Shown here: one piece after another, positions 46,012 through 53,951 of the stretch
Layout of the letters: each line of letters starts with the position of its first letter
Position numbering within the stretch: the first letter of the stretch is position 1
From: Anaerolineae bacterium
GTDB lineage: Bacteria; Chloroflexota; Anaerolineae; Aggregatilineales; Phototrophicaceae
DNA length: 64,000 bases
Direction of reading: 5' to 3'
NCBI GenBank assembly: GCA_022843745.1
Contig: JALHNB010000010.1
Span: 62,001 to 126,000 of the forward strand
The notes under the pieces: model-generated
Told to the model about the DNA's origin: nothing
What the model saw: the letters and a program-made list of their open reading frames with translations, nothing else
Database searches by the model: none
Program-made: the position numbers and the translations under genes

Positions 46012-47688
46012 TTGGCTATATTGGATAACACTAAACAAATCGAACTTGAGTGTATTTACTGCCATACGCGCGTGTCGTTTGATAAAAATATCTCCGGCTG
46101 CCCGAAGTGTGGCGAGAATATCTTGGAGGCGCGTTACGATTTAAGCGAATTGGTTGTTGATGGCTGGTTGGCATCGCTCAAGCAGCGCAAAGCCGGACTG
46201 TGGCGTTATCATGAAGTTCTACCGATTTATGACACCCAAAATGTCGTCAGCCTGGGTGAAGGTGGCACACCACTCATTAAATCTAAAGCGCTGGCAGCCA
46301 GCCTGGGTTTGAACAATCTCTACATCAAAGACGAGCGCCAGGGGCCAACAGGCAGCTTTAAAGACCGTCAGGCCACTGTCGCCATTTCCGCGCTGCGCGA
46401 GATGGGCGTGGACGAATTGGTCGTCGCCAGCACAGGCAATGTGGCGATTGCCTACGCCGCTTACTGCGCTCGTGCCGGAATTAAACTGTGGGCGTTTTTC
46501 CCCAGCCTCGCGCCGGGTGATAAGATGCGCGAAGCCGCCGTCTATGGCGCAGAAGTCATCAAGATTACTGGCACCTATGACCAGACTAAAGAACTCGCCG
46601 CACGATTCGCCAAAACCAAAGGCGTTTTTCTCGATAAAGGCATCAAAAGTGTGGCGGCTATTGAAGCCATGAAAACGATGGCCTACGAGATCGCCGAACA
46701 GCTCGGCAACGAACTGGAAGGTGGGCAGCGCTGGCGTTCGCCGGATTGGTTCTTGCAGGGGGTAAGCGGGGGCATGGGGCCGATTGGCGTGGGCAAAGGC
46801 TTCCGCGAGATGGTCGATTTTGGCATTCTCGATAAAATGCCGTCAATGGGCATTATCCAATCGACAGGCTGCGCCCCAATGGTTGAAGCCTTTGGACGTG
46901 GGCAGCGTATCGCGACACCCAACGAAAATCCGCAAACGATTATTGCCACGCTGGCAACAGGCAACCCAGGCCGCGCTTATGAACTGCTTTATGATTATGT
47001 CGAGCAATTTGGCGGGACATTTATTTCCGCCACCGACGAAGAAGCATTTAATGCGATTCGCGTATTGGCGCGTAGTGATGGCATGTCGGTTGAACCTGCG
47101 ACGGGTGTTACCTTTGCCGGATTATTCAAGATGGTGCGGGCAGGCATTATCAAGCCGGATGATGTCGTCGTCGTCAATTGCTCCGGTCACACGATGCCTG
47201 TTGAAACGCAAATTCTCGATGAACAGTGGCAACGTTCGGTTGATCTTTCGCAGAACTCCAAAGCGCCCGTGCTGCCCGAAGAAGGTCTGCTCTCAGCGCT
47301 GGAACAGATGGAATCGACTGTCAAGCGCATCGTCATTGTCGAGGATAACCAGGATGCAGCACGGCTGATCAGCCGCATTCTCCAGGCACGCGGGGGTTAC
47401 GAGGTGTATACCGCCAACGAAGGTGGAGAAGGCATCTCGATTATTCGCTCTGTCCGGCCTGACCTGGTTGTGACCGACCTCATGATGCCGGGTATTGATG
47501 GATTCACGCTGATTGACGCGATGAAAAGCGACGAAATGATGAATCACATTCCGATTGTCGTCGTCACCGCGAAAGAATTGACCGTAAAAGAACGCGCCCG
47601 TTTAAGCGGACAGATTGATCTGCTGCTTCAAAAAGGCTCGTTTATTGACGAGGAGTTTGTGGAAAGCCTCATTAGCCGCTTAGACTGA
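46012..47688 (+). CDS. Threonine synthase fused to a C-terminal receiver domain
   Basis: 558 residues in one open frame. An N-terminal zinc ribbon (C14-x2-C17, C30-x2-C33) leads the PLP fold: LGEGGTPLIKSK, GPTGSFKDRQA (PLP lysine K117), ASTGNVAIAYAAYCARAG (phosphate loop) and VNCSGHTMPVE, all diagnostic of threonine synthase (O-phosphohomoserine to threonine). After the linker LLSALEQMESTVKR comes a complete receiver (438-558): E444-D445, phosphoacceptor D489 in VVTDLMMPGIDG, T519 and K541. TTG start with AAGG 5 nt upstream, 6 bp after the giant kinase stop. I infer allosteric control of, or docking of the enzyme through, phosphorylation by that kinase. A free-standing thrC elsewhere in the genome cannot be excluded. 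Confidence 0.92.
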   Translation: MAILDNTKQIELECIYCHTRVSFDKNISGCPKCGENILEARYDLSELVVDGWLASLKQRKAGLWRYHEVLPIYDTQNVVSLGEGGTPLIKSKALAASLGLNNLYIKDERQGPTGSFKDRQATVAISALREMGVDELVVASTGNVAIAYAAYCARAGIKLWAFFPSLAPGDKMREAAVYGAEVIKITGTYDQTKELAARFAKTKGVFLDKGIKSVAAIEAMKTMAYEIAEQLGNELEGGQRWRSPDWFLQGVSGGMGPIGVGKGFREMVDFGILDKMPSMGIIQSTGCAPMVEAFGRGQRIATPNENPQTIIATLATGNPGRAYELLYDYVEQFGGTFISATDEEAFNAIRVLARSDGMSVEPATGVTFAGLFKMVRAGIIKPDDVVVVNCSGHTMPVETQILDEQWQRSVDLSQNSKAPVLPEEGLLSALEQMESTVKRIVIVEDNQDAARLISRILQARGGYEVYTANEGGEGISIIRSVRPDLVVTDLMMPGIDGFTLIDAMKSDEMMNHIPIVVVTAKELTVKERARLSGQIDLLLQKGSFIDEEFVESLISRLD

Positions 47689-47758
47689 TTGCAGGGGCGC
47701 GAATACCGAGCCTTTGTGATATATTGCAGGGGCGCGAAGACTGTGCCTTTGTGATATA
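47689..47758. repeat. Tandem pair of 35-bp repeats
   Basis: Both copies (47689-47723 and 47724-47758) read TTGCAGGGGCGCGAA, then six or so variable bases, then GCCTTTGTGATATA. The first begins one base after the threonine synthase-REC stop. The variable middle with constant ends suggests slippage or insertion of a small mobile repeat. Confidence 0.75.
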
Positions 47759-47790
47759 TTGAAATCAGGCATATTTTAGAGAGGCGCTGT

Positions 47791-49053
47791 GTGATCGCGG
47801 TTAAGGAAACTATCCTATACATTGAGGACGATCCTGCCAGCAGACTGCTGGTTGAACGCACGCTCAAACACGCCGGGTATAAAGTGCTGGTTGCGGAGCG
47901 TGGTCTTGAAGGAATCGACATGGCACGCCGCGAACTGCCCGATCTCATACTCACCGACATTAACCTGCCGGACATCAGTGGTCGTGAAGTAACGACCATG
48001 CTGCGCAGTGATATACGCTTCCAACAGACTCCGATTGTCGCCCTCACCGCCCAGGCTTATGACGAACAGCGCGAATTGACGATGGCCGCAGGCATTACAG
48101 GCTATCTCACCAAGCCGCTGGATATTGAAGCCCTGCCGGGACGCATCGAGCATTATCTCAAAGGCGGTAAAGACAATATCTCTGCTGAGAGGATGGCGGA
48201 CGCACAGGTTCGCTATACGCGCGAAGTGGTTGGTCGCCTGGAAGCGCGAATCCGCGAACTCGAATCCAGCAACAACGAACTGCGCCGCCTGGACAAAATG
48301 AAAGACAGCTTTATCCAGTTGACGGCACACGAACTGCGCACACCGCTGACATTGGTCTATGGCTACAGCCGCCTTCTTGAAGACAGCCCTCCCATTAAAA
48401 CCGTCGCCAACGAGGATGAGAATATCAAAACGCTCATCAAGGGTTTGACCGAGGCGATTCAACGGATGCAGGGGATCATCAATGAAATTCTGACGATCAG
48501 CCGCATCATGACCAATCAGATTGATATGTCTGTCGGCCCCGTTGACCCCGCCCAGGTTGTTCAAAGAGTCGTCAATAATTACAAACACGCGCTGGAAGGC
48601 CGCCGTTTGAATGTGCATTTCGATCCGGCGACTTGGCCCCACAAGATTCGCGGGGATAGCGAATTGCTGACTCTGGCTGTGAGCAGCCTCATCAGCAACG
48701 CGATCAAATACACGCCCGATCAAGGGCATATTTATATTACGGCGCAGGCGGATGAACAACAGCTTCGGTTGTGCATCCGTGATACAGGGATCGGTGTCGC
48801 AAAAGAGGAACAGGAACGTATTTTTGAGCGCTTCCATACGGCAGGCGATACGATGTTGCATTCGACCAGCAAGACTGCCTTTCGGGGTGGCGGTTTGGGG
48901 CTTGGGCTGGCGGTCTGCAAAGGCATTATTGATGCGCATGGCGGGCGGGTCTGGGTCGAAAGTTCTGGACTAAACCTGGAAAAACTACCGGGCAGTGAAT
49001 TTATTGTCCTTTTGCCGCTGGTCGCTCATGTACAAAGACGCACAACAGTCTAA
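47791..49053 (+). CDS. Receiver-histidine kinase (REC-HisKA-HATPase)
   Basis: 420-residue soluble protein. N-terminal receiver with E12-D13-D14, phosphoacceptor D56 in LILTDINLPD and lysine in YLTKPLD; a helical linker (about 125-170); HisKA with IQLTAHELRTPLTLVYGYS (H180); HATPase_c with ISNAIKYTPD, DTGIGV and GGGLGLGLAVCK. The REC-first order means that the kinase activity is probably switched by phosphate arriving from another kinase, such as the giant hybrid. GTG start with a GAGAGG site. Confidence 0.92.
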   Translation: MIAVKETILYIEDDPASRLLVERTLKHAGYKVLVAERGLEGIDMARRELPDLILTDINLPDISGREVTTMLRSDIRFQQTPIVALTAQAYDEQRELTMAAGITGYLTKPLDIEALPGRIEHYLKGGKDNISAERMADAQVRYTREVVGRLEARIRELESSNNELRRLDKMKDSFIQLTAHELRTPLTLVYGYSRLLEDSPPIKTVANEDENIKTLIKGLTEAIQRMQGIINEILTISRIMTNQIDMSVGPVDPAQVVQRVVNNYKHALEGRRLNVHFDPATWPHKIRGDSELLTLAVSSLISNAIKYTPDQGHIYITAQADEQQLRLCIRDTGIGVAKEEQERIFERFHTAGDTMLHSTSKTAFRGGGLGLGLAVCKGIIDAHGGRVWVESSGLNLEKLPGSEFIVLLPLVAHVQRRTTV

Positions 49054-49062
49054 AGGCGGTTT

Positions 49063-50235
49063 TTGGTGCAGGATTCGAAACCCCAACTACGAGGCATTAT
49101 TGCCGCTTTTCTGACACCGCTTTTCCTGGGTGTTGCTCCGATCTTCGGAAAACTCGCGATTACGTCAGGTGTCGATCCATTCAGCGTCGCTGCGGTTCGC
49201 ACCCTCATTGCCGTTGGGTTTTTGTGGGCATTCTACGTCATCTTTTTTCGCAAATTTATTTATATCTATCCGGCAGGGCTGCTCGGCTGTATCGTTCTGG
49301 GTATCGTCAATGGCATTGGCTCGCTCTTTTATTACAGCGGGCTGGGTTTACTAGATGCCTCACTGACGCAGTTGCTCAACGGGATGTATCTGGTGTTTGC
49401 CGTGTTGATGACACGCCTCGGCGGTGAACGTCTCGACGGGCGGATGATCTTTCGCGTTTTGCTCACGCTTTTAGCGCTCATTATGCTGACTGGCTTTGGC
49501 GATAACTCCATTAACTGGCTCGGTGTTGGTTTGATGCTGGGCAGTGCTTTGATGTTCGCTGGAACGATGATCCTCAGCCAATATGTGCTGTACGAAATGC
49601 CCTCACCAACGGTGACATTGTACACGCTCACGACGATGGGCGTTGTCGTGGTGATGGCGTGGTTAGCGACGGGTGTTCAGACCAGTCTGCCCGTACTCGA
49701 AGCTGCCATGCCGCCAATTATCATTCTCGGCATTACGACGGCTCTATCGCGATTGGCGATGTTCGCCGGGGTCAAGTTTCTGGGTGGTTTGCAGACCGCT
49801 GTTCTGGCAATTGCTGAAATCGGTGTCGCGCTGGCGCTGGCATTTCTGGTGTTGGATGAGCGCCTCACGGGTATCCAGGTGATCGGTGTCGCCATTTTGA
49901 CGCTCAGTATCCTGCTCGTTCGCGCCAGTGATCTGATCTCAGACCGCTTTAACCCCGGCAAGCTCGTGATGCAGAATATCGCCACACAGCAGTTTCAGTG
50001 GATTGCTTTTCAGCACGCTTTTGCCAAGAAGGAAGAAGAGGGCAGCAATAATGTCATGTCACAGATCACGACTGCCGAGATTCAGGCAATTCGCGATATG
50101 ATGGGCGTGGATGGGAAGCCAATTAACCCGTTTCCGATCAACTCACCCCAGGGCTATAGCGTAGACCTCACGACGTTTCTGAAAGACGCAAACGACCAGG
50201 ATGCTCCGCCAGCGAAACAAGAGAGCAATGAATAA
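49063..50235 (+). CDS. EamA-family exporter with long C-terminal cytoplasmic tail
   Basis: 390 residues: ten helices in two EamA repeats (about 10-150 and 160-295), then about 90 hydrophilic residues that most relatives lack (ending DAPPAKQESNE). TTG at 49063 or GTG at 49066, with AAGGCGG just upstream. It begins 9 bp after the REC-kinase stop, so it is likely the last gene of the operon. The EamA family includes RhtA, the threonine/homoserine exporter. With a threonine synthase two genes upstream, amino acid export is a plausible but unproven role. Confidence 0.85.
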   Translation: MVQDSKPQLRGIIAAFLTPLFLGVAPIFGKLAITSGVDPFSVAAVRTLIAVGFLWAFYVIFFRKFIYIYPAGLLGCIVLGIVNGIGSLFYYSGLGLLDASLTQLLNGMYLVFAVLMTRLGGERLDGRMIFRVLLTLLALIMLTGFGDNSINWLGVGLMLGSALMFAGTMILSQYVLYEMPSPTVTLYTLTTMGVVVVMAWLATGVQTSLPVLEAAMPPIIILGITTALSRLAMFAGVKFLGGLQTAVLAIAEIGVALALAFLVLDERLTGIQVIGVAILTLSILLVRASDLISDRFNPGKLVMQNIATQQFQWIAFQHAFAKKEEEGSNNVMSQITTAEIQAIRDMMGVDGKPINPFPINSPQGYSVDLTTFLKDANDQDAPPAKQESNE

Positions 50236-50277
50236 TTTCTTTTAGGTCTTTAAGTGGCCTATTGAAAAATTTGACGC

Positions 50278-50299
50278 GGGGCGCAATATATTGCGCCCC
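50278..50299. repeat. REP-like perfect palindrome, GGGGCGC/GCGCCCC type
   Basis: A 22-bp perfect palindrome with arms GGGGCGCAATA / TATTGCGCCCC, followed by TACG. It lies between the convergent EamA exporter and moaA genes and could end both transcripts. Next to it (50343-50372) is a stretch with GCTGA repeated several times. Confidence 0.75.
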
Positions 50300-50378
50300 T
50301 ACGCAAAAACACGTGCCGAAATTTTCTGACAACGATTTTGAAGCTGAAGTGCTGACACGCTGACAGGCTGAAATGCTT

Positions 50379-51386
50379 CTACCCGCCGATGTGATACATC
50401 TCGACTTTTGAGTCGCGGGGTTCGGTCAGGCTGGAGCGTTCCTCCGAATAGCGATCAACGCGACTTCCCCAGGTGTTGCGCACAATTTGCTCGATTTCGT
50501 CATCAGTCGCACCTGTGCGCAGCGGGTCACGCAAATCTGTTCCCTGTGTCGCGAACAGGCAGGTATAAATGCTGCCTTCCGGCGAGAGGCGCATCCGGCT
50601 GCACGCGCCGCAAAATGGCTTCGTGACCGACGAAATAATGCCCATTTCGCCGCCACCATCGCGGTAACGGAAGCGCATGGCGACTTCGCTGCGATAATTA
50701 CGTTCAGCGGGTTCAAGCGGAATTTCGGCATCAATCATCGCGGCGATTTCTTCGGCAGAAACCACTTCGTCCAGCTTCCAACCGTTACGGTTGCCCACAT
50801 CCATATACTCGATAAATCGCACGATATAGCCGTGATCCTTGCAATACCGTGCCAGATCGACAATCGTGTGGTCATTGACTCCGCGCTGGACAACACAGTT
50901 AATTTTGATCGGCTGCAATCCGGCTTTTTCAGCGGCGGCGATGCCATCCAGCACCTCTTGCACGCCCGATTTGTTGCCGTTCATGCGGCGAAAAACCGCG
51001 TCATCAATCGAGTCCAGACTGACGGTGATGCGCTTTAAGCCAGCATCCTTGAGAAGCTGCGCCTTTTGCGGCAGTAAAAAGCCGTTGGTGGTCATGGTGA
51101 GGTCTTCGACACCTTCGACCTTTGCCAGCAGCGCGACCAGATTTTCGATCTCCTGGCGCACTAGAGGCTCTCCACCTGTCAGCCGCACCTTGACCGCGCC
51201 CAGCCGCACTAGAATCCGCGTCAGACGTTCGATTTCTTCGAACGTCAGCAGTTGTGGGCGTGGCAGAAATTGATAGCGCTCGCCAAAAATTTCGGCGGGC
51301 ATACAGTAGGCGCAGCGGAAATTGCAGCGATCCGTGACTGAGATTCGCAGGTCGCGCAAAGGTCGTTTAAAAGTGTCTGTAATCAT
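50379..51386 (-). CDS. moaA: GTP 3',8-cyclase, molybdenum cofactor biosynthesis
   Basis: Radical-SAM enzyme catalysing the first step of molybdopterin synthesis; 335 residues. N-terminal cluster motif C21-x3-C25-x2-C28 in TDRCNFRCAYCMP, RLTGGEPLVR, and the second 4Fe-4S site CGACSRMRLSPEGSIYTC (C-x2-C-x13-C). The protein ends in the double glycine MYHIGG required for activity. No other moa or mob gene is adjacent. Confidence 0.96.
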   Translation of the reverse strand: MITDTFKRPLRDLRISVTDRCNFRCAYCMPAEIFGERYQFLPRPQLLTFEEIERLTRILVRLGAVKVRLTGGEPLVRQEIENLVALLAKVEGVEDLTMTTNGFLLPQKAQLLKDAGLKRITVSLDSIDDAVFRRMNGNKSGVQEVLDGIAAAEKAGLQPIKINCVVQRGVNDHTIVDLARYCKDHGYIVRFIEYMDVGNRNGWKLDEVVSAEEIAAMIDAEIPLEPAERNYRSEVAMRFRYRDGGGEMGIISSVTKPFCGACSRMRLSPEGSIYTCLFATQGTDLRDPLRTGATDDEIEQIVRNTWGSRVDRYSEERSSLTEPRDSKVEMYHIGG

Positions 51387-51548
51387 GATGAATACTCACC
51401 GAATTTCGCTGAATAAAATCTGCTTTATTATACCATATTTCGGGTATAGATTAAATGTTCGTCTCGATTTCTGATGAAAACGTTACATGCTCTTTGCAAA
51501 CCTCAAACTGCCCCGCTACAATGCCTGCCGTCTATGATCGGTAGGTTT

Positions 51549-53948
51549 ATGTTAAAAATTTTTTCGCGGGTGCAAGCCGCACACATCATCATTTACCTGT
51601 TTTATCTGGGCATCGCTGCGCTCATCACATGGCCTCTGGTGACGGTATTCTCGACGCAGCTTGTCGGGCATCCCTTTGGCGATTCGTATGAGTATATGCG
51701 CCACATCTGGTGGATCAAACACGCCCTGCAAACCGGACAGTCGATTTTTAACCAGCCGCTTCTGGCCTATCCTGATGGGTTGACGGGCGCGTGGCTGTGG
51801 GGAAATCCGCTGCAATCATTTCCGGCGTGGCTGTTCGCGTTCGTGATGCCGCTGTCTGCTGCCTTCAATTTCTCGGTTCTGCTGACTCTGGCGCTCAATG
51901 GCTGGACCATGTACTGGCTCATGTGGCATCTCACGGATAAAAACAGAGGCGCGGCGCTGCTGGCTGGGCTGGTGTTTCTGGCTGCGCCGACATTTCAGGG
52001 GCAGTTGGGCGCGGGGCATACAGGCTTATTGGTGCTGTGGCCTGTACCGCTGTATATCTATGGGCTGATACGCTTAAAAAATTCACCCCATTTACGTTGG
52101 CTGATCTGGAGCGCGTTATTTTTCGTCGTCAGCCTGTGGGGAAATATGCTGCTCATCATTTTCCTCATCGCTCCGGTGACGGCTTTATTCGTGCTCATGC
52201 GTTTGATCGAGCGTGATTGGCGAGGATTGGCGGGGCTGCTCGGCGCGGCGCTGATCGGAGGGCTGCTGTCGTTGATCTTTATTTTGCCTGTCGCCCGCGA
52301 GACGCTGAACTCGCCTGCGATTCAGGAAAGCAACGAAGTCCGCTACAGCGCCGATTTACTGAGCATCGTTACGCCCTCGTTTTATCACCCGATCTTCAAA
52401 AATTTTGATTACACGCACAAAATTCTGGGCATTGAGCCATTCGAGCGTATCGGTTATGTCGGAATCATCGCCACTCTGTTGGTGATCGTGGCACTCTGGA
52501 AAGTAAAAAATGCGCGATGGTGGCTGCTTTTAGCGGTCATAGCCTGGATATTTTCGCTGGGTCCGCTGCTCAAGGCTTTTGATCAGGTCGTGCTGCTGAA
52601 TCTCGGCGAATACCAGAGTTACGTTACGCTCCCCTGGCTGATTTTCCATAACCTGCCGCTGCTCAACCTGACACGCACCCCGGCGCGTTTCAATATGGTC
52701 GTCGCGCTGGCTGTCGCGGTGATGGTCGGTTATGGCGCGGCGGTTGTATCTCGAAAAATAACATCTGTAGGGGCACGGCGCGCCGTGCCCCTACAATCGG
52801 TGATTCTTATTCTGGTGATGACCGCCATTGTCTACGAATATCAGTTTTTCTGGCCGCTGCCGACGATTCCCGGCACTGTGCCGGACGCGGTGGAGGCAAT
52901 CAGTCAGCGTGACGATGTACGCGCGGTATTCGACATGCCCTGGTTTCATCTGCTGGTCGATAAAGATGGCTTGTTTTTGCAGACCGGACACCAGCGCCCC
53001 ATGATCGGCGGGCATGTCACGCGGCGCACACCTGCTGACCCGGCCAAATTGACGATTTTGCAGGAAACGCTCGATTATGCGCTGCTTGATGCAGCGGGCG
53101 TGGATGTTGTGATTCTCCACAAACAATGGGATGAATCCGGAGGTGAACTCGACAGGCGTACCCGTTCGCGTTTCGGTCAGCCATTTTATGAAGACGAGCG
53201 AATCGCTGTTTTTGAAGTGCCGCCGCCGTTGGACGCACCTGAATTCGTCGCCGTTCCCGCGCCACAGTCGGAAATCGGCGATCAGATTGATTCGTATCTC
53301 TATGCGCCGGAGTCGGGATGGGTGACTCTCAGCGGTGGTTTTGCAGCCGATGGTCGTGATTTGACGCTGTATCTGGACGGTGAACTGGCGCATCGCTGGA
53401 CAATTGACAGTACGCAGCGAATTGATTTGACGCTGCCCGTGAGCGCAGGCTATCACACCATCACGCTGGCGGTTGAGCCACCTTGCCCGCTGCATTTTGA
53501 CGCAACTCTGGAATGCCGTGCTGTTCAGGTAACCAATCTTGCGCTCGGAAACTTTACACCCTCTGCGCTCGACCAGGTTGTGCAATTTGATCGCGGTTTA
53601 CAACTGGCAGGGGCATATCTACCGCCTGTGCGAACTGAAATATCAGCCTCGCTGTGGTGGCGCTTCGACCAGCCACGCAGCACTAACGAGATACGCTTTG
53701 TCCATGTGTTGAATGCGGAAGGTGTCAATGTCGCCCAAACCGACGACACATTGGGCGATCAACCCGCCGGGGGAGAGTGGGTTGAAACCGTGACGATCCC
53801 GCTGCCGGACGATCTGCCTGCTGGCGAATATACCGTCTACACAGGCTGGTACACGCTACCGGAGGTGGTACGCTTTCCGGTGCTGTCGGATGTGCCTGGG
53901 GCGCAAAATGGCTTGGTCGAGTTGGGAAAATTCAGGATTGAGGACTGA
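51549..53948 (+). CDS. GT-C-like polytopic membrane glycosyltransferase, paralogue A
   Basis: 799 residues from the ATG at 51549, preceded by GGTAGG and matching the start of its paralogue; the frame is open 25 codons earlier. About 10-12 helices (to about 450) with an early loop GDSYEYMRHIWWIKHALQTG, whose acidic residues sit where GT-C enzymes bind metal and lipid-sugar donor. A soluble domain (about 455-590) and a C-terminal beta region of about 200 residues (GWVTLSGGFAADGRDLTLYL) follow. It probably transfers a sugar from a polyprenyl phosphate on the outer membrane face. A 30-bp perfect palindrome inside the frame encodes VGARRAVPLQ at about residue 406-415. Followed 3 bp later by its paralogue. 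Confidence 0.75.
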   Translation: MLKIFSRVQAAHIIIYLFYLGIAALITWPLVTVFSTQLVGHPFGDSYEYMRHIWWIKHALQTGQSIFNQPLLAYPDGLTGAWLWGNPLQSFPAWLFAFVMPLSAAFNFSVLLTLALNGWTMYWLMWHLTDKNRGAALLAGLVFLAAPTFQGQLGAGHTGLLVLWPVPLYIYGLIRLKNSPHLRWLIWSALFFVVSLWGNMLLIIFLIAPVTALFVLMRLIERDWRGLAGLLGAALIGGLLSLIFILPVARETLNSPAIQESNEVRYSADLLSIVTPSFYHPIFKNFDYTHKILGIEPFERIGYVGIIATLLVIVALWKVKNARWWLLLAVIAWIFSLGPLLKAFDQVVLLNLGEYQSYVTLPWLIFHNLPLLNLTRTPARFNMVVALAVAVMVGYGAAVVSRKITSVGARRAVPLQSVILILVMTAIVYEYQFFWPLPTIPGTVPDAVEAISQRDDVRAVFDMPWFHLLVDKDGLFLQTGHQRPMIGGHVTRRTPADPAKLTILQETLDYALLDAAGVDVVILHKQWDESGGELDRRTRSRFGQPFYEDERIAVFEVPPPLDAPEFVAVPAPQSEIGDQIDSYLYAPESGWVTLSGGFAADGRDLTLYLDGELAHRWTIDSTQRIDLTLPVSAGYHTITLAVEPPCPLHFDATLECRAVQVTNLALGNFTPSALDQVVQFDRGLQLAGAYLPPVRTEISASLWWRFDQPRSTNEIRFVHVLNAEGVNVAQTDDTLGDQPAGGEWVETVTIPLPDDLPAGEYTVYTGWYTLPEVVRFPVLSDVPGAQNGLVELGKFRIED
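52766..52795. repeat. REP-like palindrome inside coding sequence of GT-C paralogue A
   Basis: Perfect 30-bp palindrome, arms TGTAGGGGCACGGCG / CGCCGTGCCCCTACA, read in frame as part of the protein between the last membrane helices. The arm ends TGTAGGGGC match the intergenic family. Confidence 0.85.
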
Positions 53949-53951
53949 GCG

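Noticed and set aside
46012-47688. Two genes (threonine synthase and a receiver) instead of a fusion
   Set aside because: The frame is continuous through the linker LLSALEQMESTVKR, with no stop, no internal ribosome site and no start codon at the receiver boundary.
47815-48939. 374-residue minus-strand open frame
   Set aside because: It is antisense to the REC-histidine kinase, whose conserved boxes lie on the plus strand.
50343-50372. GCTGA-rich stretch as a regulatory array
   Set aside because: It is too short and irregular, between convergent gene ends; simple low-complexity sequence is the better explanation.
52791-53585. 264-residue minus-strand open frame
   Set aside because: It lies opposite GT-C paralogue A. 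The paralogue pair conserves the plus-strand protein, so this frame is incidental.
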